From: Pseudomonadota bacterium
Lineage (GTDB): Bacteria; Pseudomonadota; Alphaproteobacteria; Caulobacterales; Caulobacteraceae
Reading direction: 5' to 3'
Length of the DNA: 62,078 nt
Assembly: GCA_021816155.1 (NCBI GenBank)
Contig: JAKAZA010000002.1
Span: 1 to 62,078 of the forward strand
In this document: positions 22,211 to 31,214 of the stretch, in pieces
Layout: every line of letters starts with the position of its first letter
Position numbering within the stretch: position 1 is the stretch's first letter
Program-made: the position numbers and the translations under genes
Notes under the pieces: model-generated
Seen by the model: the letters and a program-made list of their open reading frames with translations, nothing else
Databases searched by the model: none
Told to the model about the DNA's origin: nothing

Positions 22211-23128
22211 ATGCCCCTCGACCGCCGCGCACGGCGACTGCTGGATATGCTCGCGGCGTCCGGAGGCACGGCGCCTGAGACACCGGCCGCGCGCCGCACC
22301 GCGCTCGAAGCTCTAGCGCAGATGGCGGATGAAGCCGACGTTGACGGCGTCTCGTCGCGGGATGTGGTCTTCGAAGCGGGCCAGGCCGCGATTGCGTTTC
22401 GCATCCATTCTCCAGACAGCGCCGCCGGCGCCCTTCCCGCGCTGATCTACTTTCATGGGGGCGGGTGGGTCGCAGGCGGTCTCGACACCCACGCCGGCGT
22501 CAGCGCCCGCCTGGCGGCTGCGAGCGGTGTACGGATCATCTCCATCGACTACCGTCTCGCTCCGGAACACCCGTTCCCGACTGGCTTGGAGGACTGTCTG
22601 GCGGCCGCGCGCGCCGTCATCTCGGACGCCGCGCGCTTCGGCGTCGACGCCGCGCGCATCGCGGTCGGCGGCGACTCGGCGGGCGGCGGCCTTGCGGCGG
22701 CCGTCGCCCGCGAGCTTGGCGCTGGGACCGTGGCGCTGCAGCTGCTGATCTGCCCGATCCTCGATGTGGCTCGCACGGGCGGTTCACGCGCGACGTTCGG
22801 CGAGGACCACTTCATCAGCCGCGCCGCCTTCGCCCGCGATCTCGCGGACTACCTCGGGTCCGGCGACCCGGGCGATCCACGCGTCTCGCCGCTGAAGGCC
22901 CGCAGCTTCGACGGCCTCCCGCCCGCGATCATCCACACCGCCGAGTTCGACCCCTTCCTGGACGAGGGCGAGGCGTACGCCCGGGCGTTGCGCAGCGCGG
23001 GAGTCGACTGCGAGACAACGCGCCATGCCGGCATGATCCACTACTTCTACGCCCTGGCCCGCGCGATCCCTTACGCCCGCGACGCGGCTACGCTGATCGG
23101 CGGTCAGCTGCGCCGGGCGCTGAGCTAG
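22211..23128 (+). CDS. Alpha/beta hydrolase (HSL/family IV type)
   Basis: YFHGGGWVAGGLDTH oxyanion motif, VGGDSAGGGLAAAV nucleophile elbow. Confidence 0.93.
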   Translation: MPLDRRARRLLDMLAASGGTAPETPAARRTALEALAQMADEADVDGVSSRDVVFEAGQAAIAFRIHSPDSAAGALPALIYFHGGGWVAGGLDTHAGVSARLAAASGVRIISIDYRLAPEHPFPTGLEDCLAAARAVISDAARFGVDAARIAVGGDSAGGGLAAAVARELGAGTVALQLLICPILDVARTGGSRATFGEDHFISRAAFARDLADYLGSGDPGDPRVSPLKARSFDGLPPAIIHTAEFDPFLDEGEAYARALRSAGVDCETTRHAGMIHYFYALARAIPYARDAATLIGGQLRRALS

Positions 23129-24933
23129 AGCCGCTGCTCGCCCAGACGGATGCGATCCGCCATGCCGGCGTCCAGGGCGACATAGCCGCCAGTCGTGCGG
23201 TCGTCCACGAACAGCGGATCGGAGAGCGAGCCGGGATCCCAGCCCTCGGCCGCGAGAGCCTGCCGCTTCTGCTTGAACGTCTCGGTGACGTCGAGCCGCT
23301 CGACGATGCGCAGGAAGACAGGGCGCGCGTAATCCGGGAGTCGCTCGGCGAGATGTCTGCGGAAGGCCGCGAGGTCGAAGCTGGGGCGCACCGTCAGCGC
23401 GGCCATGCCGGCCTTGCCCGGCGCGCCGGGCACGGGCGCGCCATAGACGCAAACGTCCTCGACGGCGGGAAAGGCGCGGATCGCCGCTGCGACCTCTGCT
23501 GTCGCGACGTTCTCGCCCTTCCAGCGGAACGTGTCCCCGACGCGATCGAGGAAATAGTAGAAGCCCTGCTCGTCGGCGTACATCAGGTCGCCCGTGCGGA
23601 CCCACACATCTCCAGCCTCGAAGACGTTGCGCAGCAGTTTGCGCTCGGTGGCCTCCGCCTCGGTGTAGCCCTCGAAGCGCGCAGCGCCTGAAGCCGCGAC
23701 GCGGCCGATCGCCTCGCCAGCCTCGCCGGAGGCGCAGCGGATGCAGAAGCCGTCGGCGCCGCGGGCCGGCGCGCCGGTGTCGGCGTCGAATCTTACGATG
23801 GCGGCCGGAAAGCGGTGCGACAGGAATGGCGGCGTGCGGCCGATCGCGCCTGGCCTTCCCTCGACGTTGTACAGCGAGAAGTTGCCCTCGGTGGCGGCGT
23901 AGAACTCGAGGATGCGTGGGACGGCGAAGCGTTCCTGGAAGGCCGTCCAGACGTCAGCGGCGAGGCCATTGCCGCAGGCAAGGCGCAACGCGTGAGAACG
24001 CTCCTTGGGGTGTGGAGGCGCAGCGACCAGATAGCGGCAGAGCTCGCCGATATACTGGAACAGCGTGCACTCGAAGCGCGCGACGTCGTCCCAGAAGCGG
24101 CTGGCGGAAAACTTCTCGGCGATCGCGGCGGATCCACCGGCGACGAGGGCCGCGCCGATCGCGGCGACGCCGCCGGCGCTGTGGCACATTGGCAGACAGT
24201 CGTAGAGTCTGTCCGTCGGCTGGATATCCATCAGGCCGGCGAACCAATGGCTCCAGCTCATCACCCGGTGATGGCTCACGTTCGCCGCCTTAGGCAGGCC
24301 AGTGGTGCCCGAGGTGTAGATCAGGAGCGCACGGTCGGCGAGCGTAACGGTTCGGCTCTCCGCCCGCGTCAGTGGGCCGTCGCCGCACGTCATCAGCGCA
24401 AGATCGATGCGCGGCCACAGGAAAGGGCTGTCGCCGTGCGCCCAGAGCGTCGGGGCGCCGTCGAGCTCGCCCGTCAGCGCGGCGACGGCGGCGGCGAACT
24501 CGGCGTCCACGATCACGTGGCTCGCTTTAGCCACGGACAAGGCGTGCCGGAGCGAAGGACCGCGAAGCTGCGGGTTGATCAGGGCCGTGGTGACCCCGAC
24601 CCTGCCCAGTCCGAGCCACACGGCCATGTATTCTGGCCGGTTCGGCATCAACAGCGCGACGACGTCTCCCTTGCCGAGACGGTGGCCCGTCGCCCAGCGC
24701 GCGTAGCGCCGGGCGCGTTCGGCCAGGCCGCGGAACGTCAGCTGCTCGCGCTCGGAAATCAGCGCGAGCTTCTCGCCGAACCGTTCGGCGAGTTCCTCGA
24801 TGACCGTTGGAAGCGTGCGGGCTGGCATGTGCTCGAGACGGCCGGTCAGCTCGAGGGCGCGCACCCAATCCTTGGTCGGCGAGCGCCTGGGCGCGACAGG
24901 AGCTTCAGGCGCGGCGACCGGCATCTGCATCAT
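23125..24933 (-). CDS. Long/very-long-chain acyl-CoA synthetase (FATP/FadD6-like)
   Basis: LLIYTSGTTGLPKAANVSHHR, YFLDRVGDTFRWKGENVATAEVA. Confidence 0.93.
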   Translation of the reverse strand: MMQMPVAAPEAPVAPRRSPTKDWVRALELTGRLEHMPARTLPTVIEELAERFGEKLALISEREQLTFRGLAERARRYARWATGHRLGKGDVVALLMPNRPEYMAVWLGLGRVGVTTALINPQLRGPSLRHALSVAKASHVIVDAEFAAAVAALTGELDGAPTLWAHGDSPFLWPRIDLALMTCGDGPLTRAESRTVTLADRALLIYTSGTTGLPKAANVSHHRVMSWSHWFAGLMDIQPTDRLYDCLPMCHSAGGVAAIGAALVAGGSAAIAEKFSASRFWDDVARFECTLFQYIGELCRYLVAAPPHPKERSHALRLACGNGLAADVWTAFQERFAVPRILEFYAATEGNFSLYNVEGRPGAIGRTPPFLSHRFPAAIVRFDADTGAPARGADGFCIRCASGEAGEAIGRVAASGAARFEGYTEAEATERKLLRNVFEAGDVWVRTGDLMYADEQGFYYFLDRVGDTFRWKGENVATAEVAAAIRAFPAVEDVCVYGAPVPGAPGKAGMAALTVRPSFDLAAFRRHLAERLPDYARPVFLRIVERLDVTETFKQKRQALAAEGWDPGSLSDPLFVDDRTTGGYVALDAGMADRIRLGEQRL

Positions 24934-25087
24934 GGCGTCCCAGGGTGGCGCGGCCGATCGCCGCCGAGCCTGGGCGATGCAAGGGCCACGCCATTTTCGC
25001 CCGGCACGCGAGCTGCAACCGACCGCCTGCAGCCGGCCGAAGTGACGCAAAACGGGACTTGCGAGCGGCTCAAGAGGTGAGAGGACC

Positions 25088-26380
25088 ATGCGCCGAGAGA
25101 CCATCGCCATCCACTCGGGCTTCGATTGCGACCCCGCCACCAAGGCGGTCGCCGTGCCGATCTACCAGTCCGTCGCCTACGCTTTCGACTCGGCCGACCA
25201 CGGCGCGGCGCTGTTCAATCTGGAGGAGGACGGCTTCCGGTACAGCCGCATCTCCAACCCCACCAACGCCATCCTCGAGGAGCGCGTCGCCGAGCTGGAG
25301 GGGGGCATCGCGGGAGTGGCGCTGGCGTCGGGTCAGGCCGCGCTGCACTACGCCTTCCTCAACGTCGCCGACCACGGAGGCAACATCGTCGCGGCGCCGC
25401 AGCTCTACGGCACGACGCACACGCTGCTGAACCACGTCCTGCGACGGCAGGGGATCGAGGCGAGGTTCGCCGCCAGCGACTCCGCCGCCGACATCGAGGC
25501 GCTGATCGACGACGAAACCCGCGCTGTCTTCTGCGAGACGGTCGGCAACCCCGCCGGCAACATTTGCGACATCGCAGCGATCTCGGAAGCCGCGCATCGC
25601 CACGGCGTGCCGGTCATCGTCGACAACACCGTGGCCACCCCCATCCTCCTGCGCCCCATCGAGCACGGCGCGGACATCGTCGTGCACTCGCTGACCAAGT
25701 TCATGGGCGGCCACGGGACCGCCATGGGCGGCATGGTGGTGGACTCGGGCCGGTTCGACTGGGCCGGCGAGAAGCGCCGCTTTCCCCAGTTCAACGAGCC
25801 CGACCGCTCGTACCACGGACTGGTCTACGCCGAACGGTTCGGGAAGGCCGCCTTCGCGGCGCGCATGCGCAGCGTCTACCAGCGCACCACCGGGGCGGTG
25901 ATGGCGCCGATGAGCGCGTTCCTGCTGCTGCAAGGCATCGAGACGGTGGCGCTGCGCGTCGAGCGGCACGTGGACAACGCTCGCAGGGTTGCGGACTTCC
26001 TGCGCGCGGACCCGCGCGTCGAGTGGGTGAACTACGCCGGCTTCGAGGATAGCCCCTACTTCGAGCTGGCCGGGAAGTATCTTTGCGGGCGTCCGCCGTC
26101 GCTGCTCACCTTCGGGGTCGTGGGCGGTTACGAGGCCGCCAAGGCGTTCTACGACCGGCTCGCGCTGGTCAAGCGCCTCGTCAATATCGGCGACGTGAAG
26201 TCGCTGGCCTGTCATCCGGCTTCGACGACGCATCGCCAGATGACCGCAGAGGAGGCCGCCGCCGCCGGCGTAACGCCGGAGATGATCCGCCTCTGTGTCG
26301 GCATCGAGCACGCAGACGACATCATCGCCGACCTCGATCAGGCGCTGGCGGCCCGGGCCACTCCCATGCTGGCCGCGTGA
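25088..26380 (+). CDS. PLP-dependent O-acetylhomoserine sulfhydrylase / Cys-Met metabolism enzyme
   Basis: TIAIHSGFDCDPATKAVAVPIYQSVAYAF, HSLTKFMGGHGTAMGG, SLACHPASTTHRQM. Confidence 0.92.
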   Translation: MRRETIAIHSGFDCDPATKAVAVPIYQSVAYAFDSADHGAALFNLEEDGFRYSRISNPTNAILEERVAELEGGIAGVALASGQAALHYAFLNVADHGGNIVAAPQLYGTTHTLLNHVLRRQGIEARFAASDSAADIEALIDDETRAVFCETVGNPAGNICDIAAISEAAHRHGVPVIVDNTVATPILLRPIEHGADIVVHSLTKFMGGHGTAMGGMVVDSGRFDWAGEKRRFPQFNEPDRSYHGLVYAERFGKAAFAARMRSVYQRTTGAVMAPMSAFLLLQGIETVALRVERHVDNARRVADFLRADPRVEWVNYAGFEDSPYFELAGKYLCGRPPSLLTFGVVGGYEAAKAFYDRLALVKRLVNIGDVKSLACHPASTTHRQMTAEEAAAAGVTPEMIRLCVGIEHADDIIADLDQALAARATPMLAA

Positions 26381-26384
26381 CGTG

Positions 26385-27374
26385 ATGACCGTCTCTCCCA
26401 CCGAAAGCCTCGCGAGCCGGCGCGTGGCGGCCCTGTCGCCGGGGCGCCGGCGCCTGAAGATCGGCCTCCTCAACAACATGCCGGACGCGGCGGTCTGTGC
26501 GACCGAGCGCCAGTTCGGGGACCTGCTGCGCGCCGCCGCCGGCGGGGTCAATATCGACCTGGCGCTCATCGCCCTGCCCGGAACTCCGCGCAGTCCGCGG
26601 GCGCTCGCCCGGATGGCCGGGCTCTACGAGGATGCGCGCGCGATCGGCGAGGCGGGACTCCACGGCCTCATCGTGACCGGCGCGGAACCTCGGGCCGAGC
26701 GCCTTGACGGCGAGCCCTACTGGGCCGACCTCGCCGCGGTCGCCGACTGGACGCGCGCGGCTTCGATCCCGACGATCTGGTCGTGCCTCGCAGGCCACGC
26801 CGCAGTGCTGCGCTTCGACGCGATCGAGCGCAGGCCGCTCTCCGTCAAGCTGAGCGGCGTGTTCCGCAGCGGCGCAGTCAGCGACGATCCGCTGGTCGCC
26901 GGCGCGCCGTATCATTTCGCCACTCCGCATTCGCGGCTGAACGGCCTCGATCCGGACGACCTCGCGCGTCACGGCTACCAGATCCTCACGCTGTCTCCGG
27001 TGGCGGGTGTCGACGCGTTCGTCCGCCGCGATTTCGGCGCGCTACACCTCTTCCTCCAGGGCCACCCCGAATACGACGCGGACACGTTGAAGCGGGAGTA
27101 TGCGCGCGACGTCAGCCGGTTCCTGCGCGGCGAGCGGGCGACGCATCCTCGCACGCCGTCGAACTACTTCGACCCGGCGACGGAGGCCCGACTCGGCGAG
27201 CTGGCGGACCGCGCGCGGCGCGATCCTCGCCCGGTGCGGATGGCCGGCTACGAGGCGGCGCGTGCCTAGGCCAGCACCCACCGCACCTGGCGCGGCTCGG
27301 CGCTGCGCCTCTACCGCAACTGGCTCGCCGAGGTCGCATCGGCGGCGGCCGCCTCGCAGCTGGCGGCGTCGTAA
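26385..27374 (+). pseudogene. MetA-like homoserine O-acyltransferase interrupted by in-frame TAG at 27267-27269 (uninterrupted part 26385..27269)
   Basis: LKIGLLNNMPDAAVCATERQF, IWSCLAGHAAVL, QGHPEYDADTLKREY; in-frame continuation after TAG: ASTHRTWRGSALRLYRNWLAEVASAAAASQLAAS*. Confidence 0.75.
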
Positions 27375-27424
27375 CGTTCGGCGTTCCGCCCGCACGCAGC
27401 CGTGCAGGGAGGCCGTCCGACGCG

Positions 27425-28255
27425 TCACGCCGCCGCCGCTTGCGAGCCCTCGCCGATGAAGGCGACGAGATCGGCCATGATGCGGCCGACCTCGCTGAGG
27501 ATCAGCGTGTGGTTGGCGCCGGCGTACACCTGAAGGCGGCAGTTCAGCATCAGGGACGGCAACCGGGCGCCCGTGGCCTCGAGCGGGCAAGACTGGTCGG
27601 CGTCGCCGTGGATGACGAGCGTCGGCGTCTCGAGCCGGCGCAGCTCCGGCCGGAAGTCGGTCTCGGTTATCGCGAGGTTGAGCTCGATCGCCGCCTGCAG
27701 GCTGCAGCCCAGCATGATGCGCGTGGTCTGGCGCACCCGCTCCGCCGGCGCGCCCGCCCCGAACGCGCCGGCCACCGCCCCACCGATCCAGTCGGCGTAG
27801 TCGGTGACCCACTGTGCGCGCCAGGCCGCGGCGACTTCCGGATCGGTCGAGCCGGCGGGATTGTCGGCGCTCTTGAGGTTGTACGGCAGCGCCGGGGCCA
27901 GCATGGCGACGCGCGCCACGCGCCCGGAGCCATGGCGCGCCAGGTAGCGGACGATCTCGCCGGCCCCCATCGAGTGGCCGACCATCGTCGCGCCCTGCAC
28001 GTCGAACGCCGTCATGACCGCGGCGAGATCGTCTGCCAGCGTGTCGTAGTCGTAGCCTCGCCCCGGATCATCGGAACGGCCGTGGCCGCGACGATCGTAG
28101 GCGATGGCCGAGAAGCCGGCCAGGCGCGCGGCCATCATCAGCGGCTGCCACGCCTCCGAGCCCAGCGCCCAGGCGTGGCAGAACACGATCGGCGGGCCAT
28201 CGCCCCAGCGACGGGCGAAGAGGGCGGTTCCGTCATGAGTGGTGACGAAGGGCAT
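27425..28255 (-). CDS. Alpha/beta fold hydrolase
   Basis: FVTTHDGTALFARRWGDGPPIVFCHAW, MVGHSMGAGEIVRYL. Confidence 0.93.
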   Translation of the reverse strand: MPFVTTHDGTALFARRWGDGPPIVFCHAWALGSEAWQPLMMAARLAGFSAIAYDRRGHGRSDDPGRGYDYDTLADDLAAVMTAFDVQGATMVGHSMGAGEIVRYLARHGSGRVARVAMLAPALPYNLKSADNPAGSTDPEVAAAWRAQWVTDYADWIGGAVAGAFGAGAPAERVRQTTRIMLGCSLQAAIELNLAITETDFRPELRRLETPTLVIHGDADQSCPLEATGARLPSLMLNCRLQVYAGANHTLILSEVGRIMADLVAFIGEGSQAAAA

Positions 28256-28320
28256 CGAGGGGTTCCTTCCGCTTGGCGTGGATGACGCCTGAAGGATGCC
28301 CGCCCTCCGCAGGGCCGACG

Positions 28321-28337
28321 ATTACTTCAGAGGTAAC
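28321..28337. promoter_or_regulatory. Operator-like dyad copy 1
   Basis: ATTACTTCAGAGGTAAC; 13/17 identical to 29162..29178. Confidence 0.6.
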
Positions 28338-29128
28338 GTCTCGAGGCTGCGAACGAGCGCCGCCGTGGCCGCGTCGGCTGGGAAGAACGATTCCAGAGCC
28401 AGCTCGGAGAGCGTCACCTCCACTGGCGTGCCGAACACCATGGTGGTCGAGAAGAACGATGCGATCTCGTCGCCGATCCGGATGCGGAACGGGATCACCA
28501 TCTCGGCGGAGGCGGCGAGGCGGCGCGCCGGCGCCGCACAGGGCGGATGCGGCCAGCTTTCGGCCTCGGCGAGCAGGTCCGCGAGACCGGCGTCGGCGGT
28601 GAGCTCGATCTGGCGACGCAGGCGGGCGAACAGATGCGCGCGCCATTCCGCGTGGTTGACGATGCGCGGCGCAAGGCCGGCCGGGTGCAAGCTGAGCCGG
28701 ATCGCGTTGACCGGCGGCGCCATCAGCGCGGGGTCGACGCCGGCGTAGAGCGACGGCAGCGCACGGTTGGACGCGACCACGTTCCAGCGCCGGTCGAGCG
28801 CATACGCCGGATAGGGCTTGTGGCTCTCAAGCAGCACATCGATGGCGGCGCGGGCCTGCGCAAGTTCGGGAGCCGCCAAGTCGCGCTCCGGGAACATCGG
28901 CGCGAACCCGCCGGCCACCAGGAGAAGGTTGCACTCCCGGATCGGCACGTCGAGCTGTTCTGCGAGGCGCAGGATCATCTCGCGGCTGGGCGACGCGCGA
29001 CCCGTCTCGAGGAAGCTCAGATGGCGGGTCGAGATCTCCGCCTCGGTGGCGAGATCGAGCTGACTCATTCGCCGGCGACGGCGCCACTCGCGCAACTGGT
29101 CGCCGACCGGCAGGGCCACGACGGTCAT
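28322..29128 (-). CDS. XRE-family regulator with MmyB-like C-terminal domain
   Basis: LREWRRRRRMSQLDLATEAEISTRHLSFLETGRASPSREMILRLAEQLDVPIRE; MmyB-like C-term. Confidence 0.92.
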   Translation of the reverse strand: MTVVALPVGDQLREWRRRRRMSQLDLATEAEISTRHLSFLETGRASPSREMILRLAEQLDVPIRECNLLLVAGGFAPMFPERDLAAPELAQARAAIDVLLESHKPYPAYALDRRWNVVASNRALPSLYAGVDPALMAPPVNAIRLSLHPAGLAPRIVNHAEWRAHLFARLRRQIELTADAGLADLLAEAESWPHPPCAAPARRLAASAEMVIPFRIRIGDEIASFFSTTMVFGTPVEVTLSELALESFFPADAATAALVRSLETLPLK

Positions 29129-29161
29129 GGGCCTAGTTAGCGCGACGGTCGCCGGCGTCCA

Positions 29162-29178
29162 ATGACGTCGGAGGTAAT
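29162..29178. promoter_or_regulatory. Operator-like dyad copy 2
   Basis: ATGACGTCGGAGGTAAT 34 bp upstream of the regulator start. Confidence 0.6.
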
Positions 29179-29186
29179 GGCGGCGC

Positions 29187-29702
29187 TCAACGCTGCGCCG
29201 TGCCGACGATCGTCGCGTGGGCGATCGACGTGCTCTGCAACATCGAGACGACCTCGTTGGCCGGAGCGTTGTCGCCGATCGAAACCGCCCGGCTCGGCAT
29301 CGCCCAGATGGTGAAGCGGTAGTGGTGGACGCCGGAGCCGACGGGGGGGCACGGACCGTCGTACCAGGCGTCGCCGAAATTGCCGACAACGGCGTGCGCC
29401 CCGGCGGGCGGCTGGCCGCCTCTGGCGATCGCGCCCGCGGCGGGCGGCAGGCCGACCACGATCCAGTGCGACCAGAACGAAGGCTTGGCGTCGATGTCGA
29501 TCACGGTGAGCACGAGGCTCTGGGCGCCGGCCGGCGGCGCGGTCCAGGCCAGCGCCGGCGACAGGTTCTGGCCGCCGCATTTCTGGTAGACGTGGACGGC
29601 GGGGATCGGCGCCCCCGGCTTCAGGTCGGGGCTGGTGATGTCCATCGCCCAGGCGCGGCCGGATACGGCGCAGACGGCCACGGCGAGAGCGGCGACGCGC
29701 AT
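29187..29702 (-). CDS. YbhB/YbcL family Raf kinase inhibitor-like (PEBP) protein, secreted
   Basis: Signal peptide; GQNLSPALAWTAPPAGAQSLVLTVIDIDA, YDGPCPPVGSGVHHYRFTIWAM. Confidence 0.94.
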   Translation of the reverse strand: MRVAALAVAVCAVSGRAWAMDITSPDLKPGAPIPAVHVYQKCGGQNLSPALAWTAPPAGAQSLVLTVIDIDAKPSFWSHWIVVGLPPAAGAIARGGQPPAGAHAVVGNFGDAWYDGPCPPVGSGVHHYRFTIWAMPSRAVSIGDNAPANEVVSMLQSTSIAHATIVGTAQR

Positions 29703-29746
29703 GAGAGGGCTCCCTCGCTGACTCCGGGACGACGTTCTAGCACGCC

Positions 29747-30316
29747 TCAGGCGCCAGTTGGCGCTCCGGACGCGGCGCCAAGATAGGCGAAGAGGTCGGC
29801 GATCAGATCCTGCGGATCCGCCCGGCCCTTGCCCTTCACCGACAGGTGACCGGCAAGGGCCAGATCCGCGGCGCCGTGCGCCAGCGCCAGCAGCAGCGAG
29901 GCGAGCCGCTCCGGATCGCCCTTGGGAAGCTGGCCGCGGCGTTGGGCGGCCGCGACCGCCGCCACCAGCGCCCGGCGTGCGCCCCCGGCGGCTTCGCCGA
30001 GCGTCTCGTCGTCGCGTTCCCAACGCCCGAAGGTCAGGCGAAAGCGCTCCGGATAGCGCATCGCCCAGCGCACGTAGCCCTGCAGCAGGGCGACAACGTC
30101 CGCCCCGCCGCCGACGGCCAGGTTAGCGCCCTGGCGAGCCAGCTCGCGCGCCGCGACTGCGGCCAGCAGGGCGTCCTTGTCTGCGAAATGCCGGTAGGGG
30201 GCGTTGTGCGACACGCCGGCCGCCTTGCCGACCTCGCGCAAGGTGACCGCCGCCGGGCCGCCGCGATCCAGCAGCTTCGCGGCGGCGTCGACGAGGCGCT
30301 CGCGCGTCGATTCCAT
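29747..30316 (-). CDS. TetR/AcrR family regulator
   Basis: RERLVDAAAKLLDRGGPAAVTLREVGKAAGVSHNAPYRHFADKDALLAAV. Confidence 0.92.
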   Translation of the reverse strand: MESTRERLVDAAAKLLDRGGPAAVTLREVGKAAGVSHNAPYRHFADKDALLAAVAARELARQGANLAVGGGADVVALLQGYVRWAMRYPERFRLTFGRWERDDETLGEAAGGARRALVAAVAAAQRRGQLPKGDPERLASLLLALAHGAADLALAGHLSVKGKGRADPQDLIADLFAYLGAASGAPTGA

Positions 30317-30335
30317 GCGCGATGCTTGCGCCGCG

Positions 30336-30387
30336 ATGTTGACAGCGTCAACTCGAACCGCCATGTTGACAGCGTCAACTCGAACCG
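30336..30387. promoter_or_regulatory. Tandem TetR-type operators (25-bp unit repeated with 27-bp period)
   Basis: Two copies of atGTTGACagcGTCAACtcgaaccg between divergent tetR and SDR genes. Confidence 0.75.
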
Positions 30388-30396
30388 GAGCCGCCG

Positions 30397-31203
30397 ATGA
30401 CCGCCGCCGTCACGTACAACCATCCGCCCAGGCTGGCCGCCACATTCCGGCGGCTTGAAGACAAGGTCGTGCTCGTCACCGGCGCATCGAGCGGGATCGG
30501 CGCGGCGGCTGCTCGGCTCTTTGCGGCCGAAGGGGCCAAGGTGGCGCTGGCGGCGCGGCGGCTGGATCGCATCGATGCGATCGCCCGCGAGCTCGCCGGC
30601 GCCGGCCACGCGGCGATCGCGCTCGCCTGCGACGTGACCGACGAGGCGCAGGTCGCGGGCGCGGTCGCCCGGACCGTCGACGCCTACGGCCGGCTCGACG
30701 GCGCGTTCAACAACGCCGGGCATGGCGGCCTGCGCGGCCCGATCCACACGCTCGACGTCGCCGACTTCGACCGCGTCAACGCCGTGAACCTGCGCGGCGT
30801 CTTCCTTTGCCTGAAGCATGAGGCGGCGGTGATGACCGGCCAAGGCCGCGGCGGCTCGATCGTCAACACCTCGTCGATCGGAGGACTCGTCGGCGGCGCC
30901 GGCAACAGCATCTACGCCGCCAGCAAGTGGGGCCTTGCTGGCCTCACCAAATGCGCTGCGCTCGACTACGCCGCAGAAGGCATCCGCGTGAACGCCATCG
31001 CGCCCGGCCCGACACGCTCGGAGATGTTCGACCGCTGGATGCCCACTGACGAGCACCGCGCGCGCATGGCCGCCATGTTCCCGATGAACTACATCGCCGA
31101 CCCCGACGACATGGCGAGAGCCGCGCTCTTCCTGCTCTCCGACGACGCGCGCTGGACGACCGGCGCGATCCTGCCCTGCGAGGGCGGCATGAGCGCGAAG
31201 TAG
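30397..31203 (+). CDS. SDR family oxidoreductase
   Basis: VLVTGASSGIGAAAARLFAAEGAKV, NNAGHGG, YAASKWGLAGL. Confidence 0.93.
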   Translation: MTAAVTYNHPPRLAATFRRLEDKVVLVTGASSGIGAAAARLFAAEGAKVALAARRLDRIDAIARELAGAGHAAIALACDVTDEAQVAGAVARTVDAYGRLDGAFNNAGHGGLRGPIHTLDVADFDRVNAVNLRGVFLCLKHEAAVMTGQGRGGSIVNTSSIGGLVGGAGNSIYAASKWGLAGLTKCAALDYAAEGIRVNAIAPGPTRSEMFDRWMPTDEHRARMAAMFPMNYIADPDDMARAALFLLSDDARWTTGAILPCEGGMSAK

Positions 31204-31214
31204 CGGACGCCCGG

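Noticed and set aside
25000-25087. SAM-II riboswitch upstream of the metY/metA-like genes
   Set aside because: I could not find the expected pseudoknot-type conserved segments; the region looks like a plain GC-rich leader.
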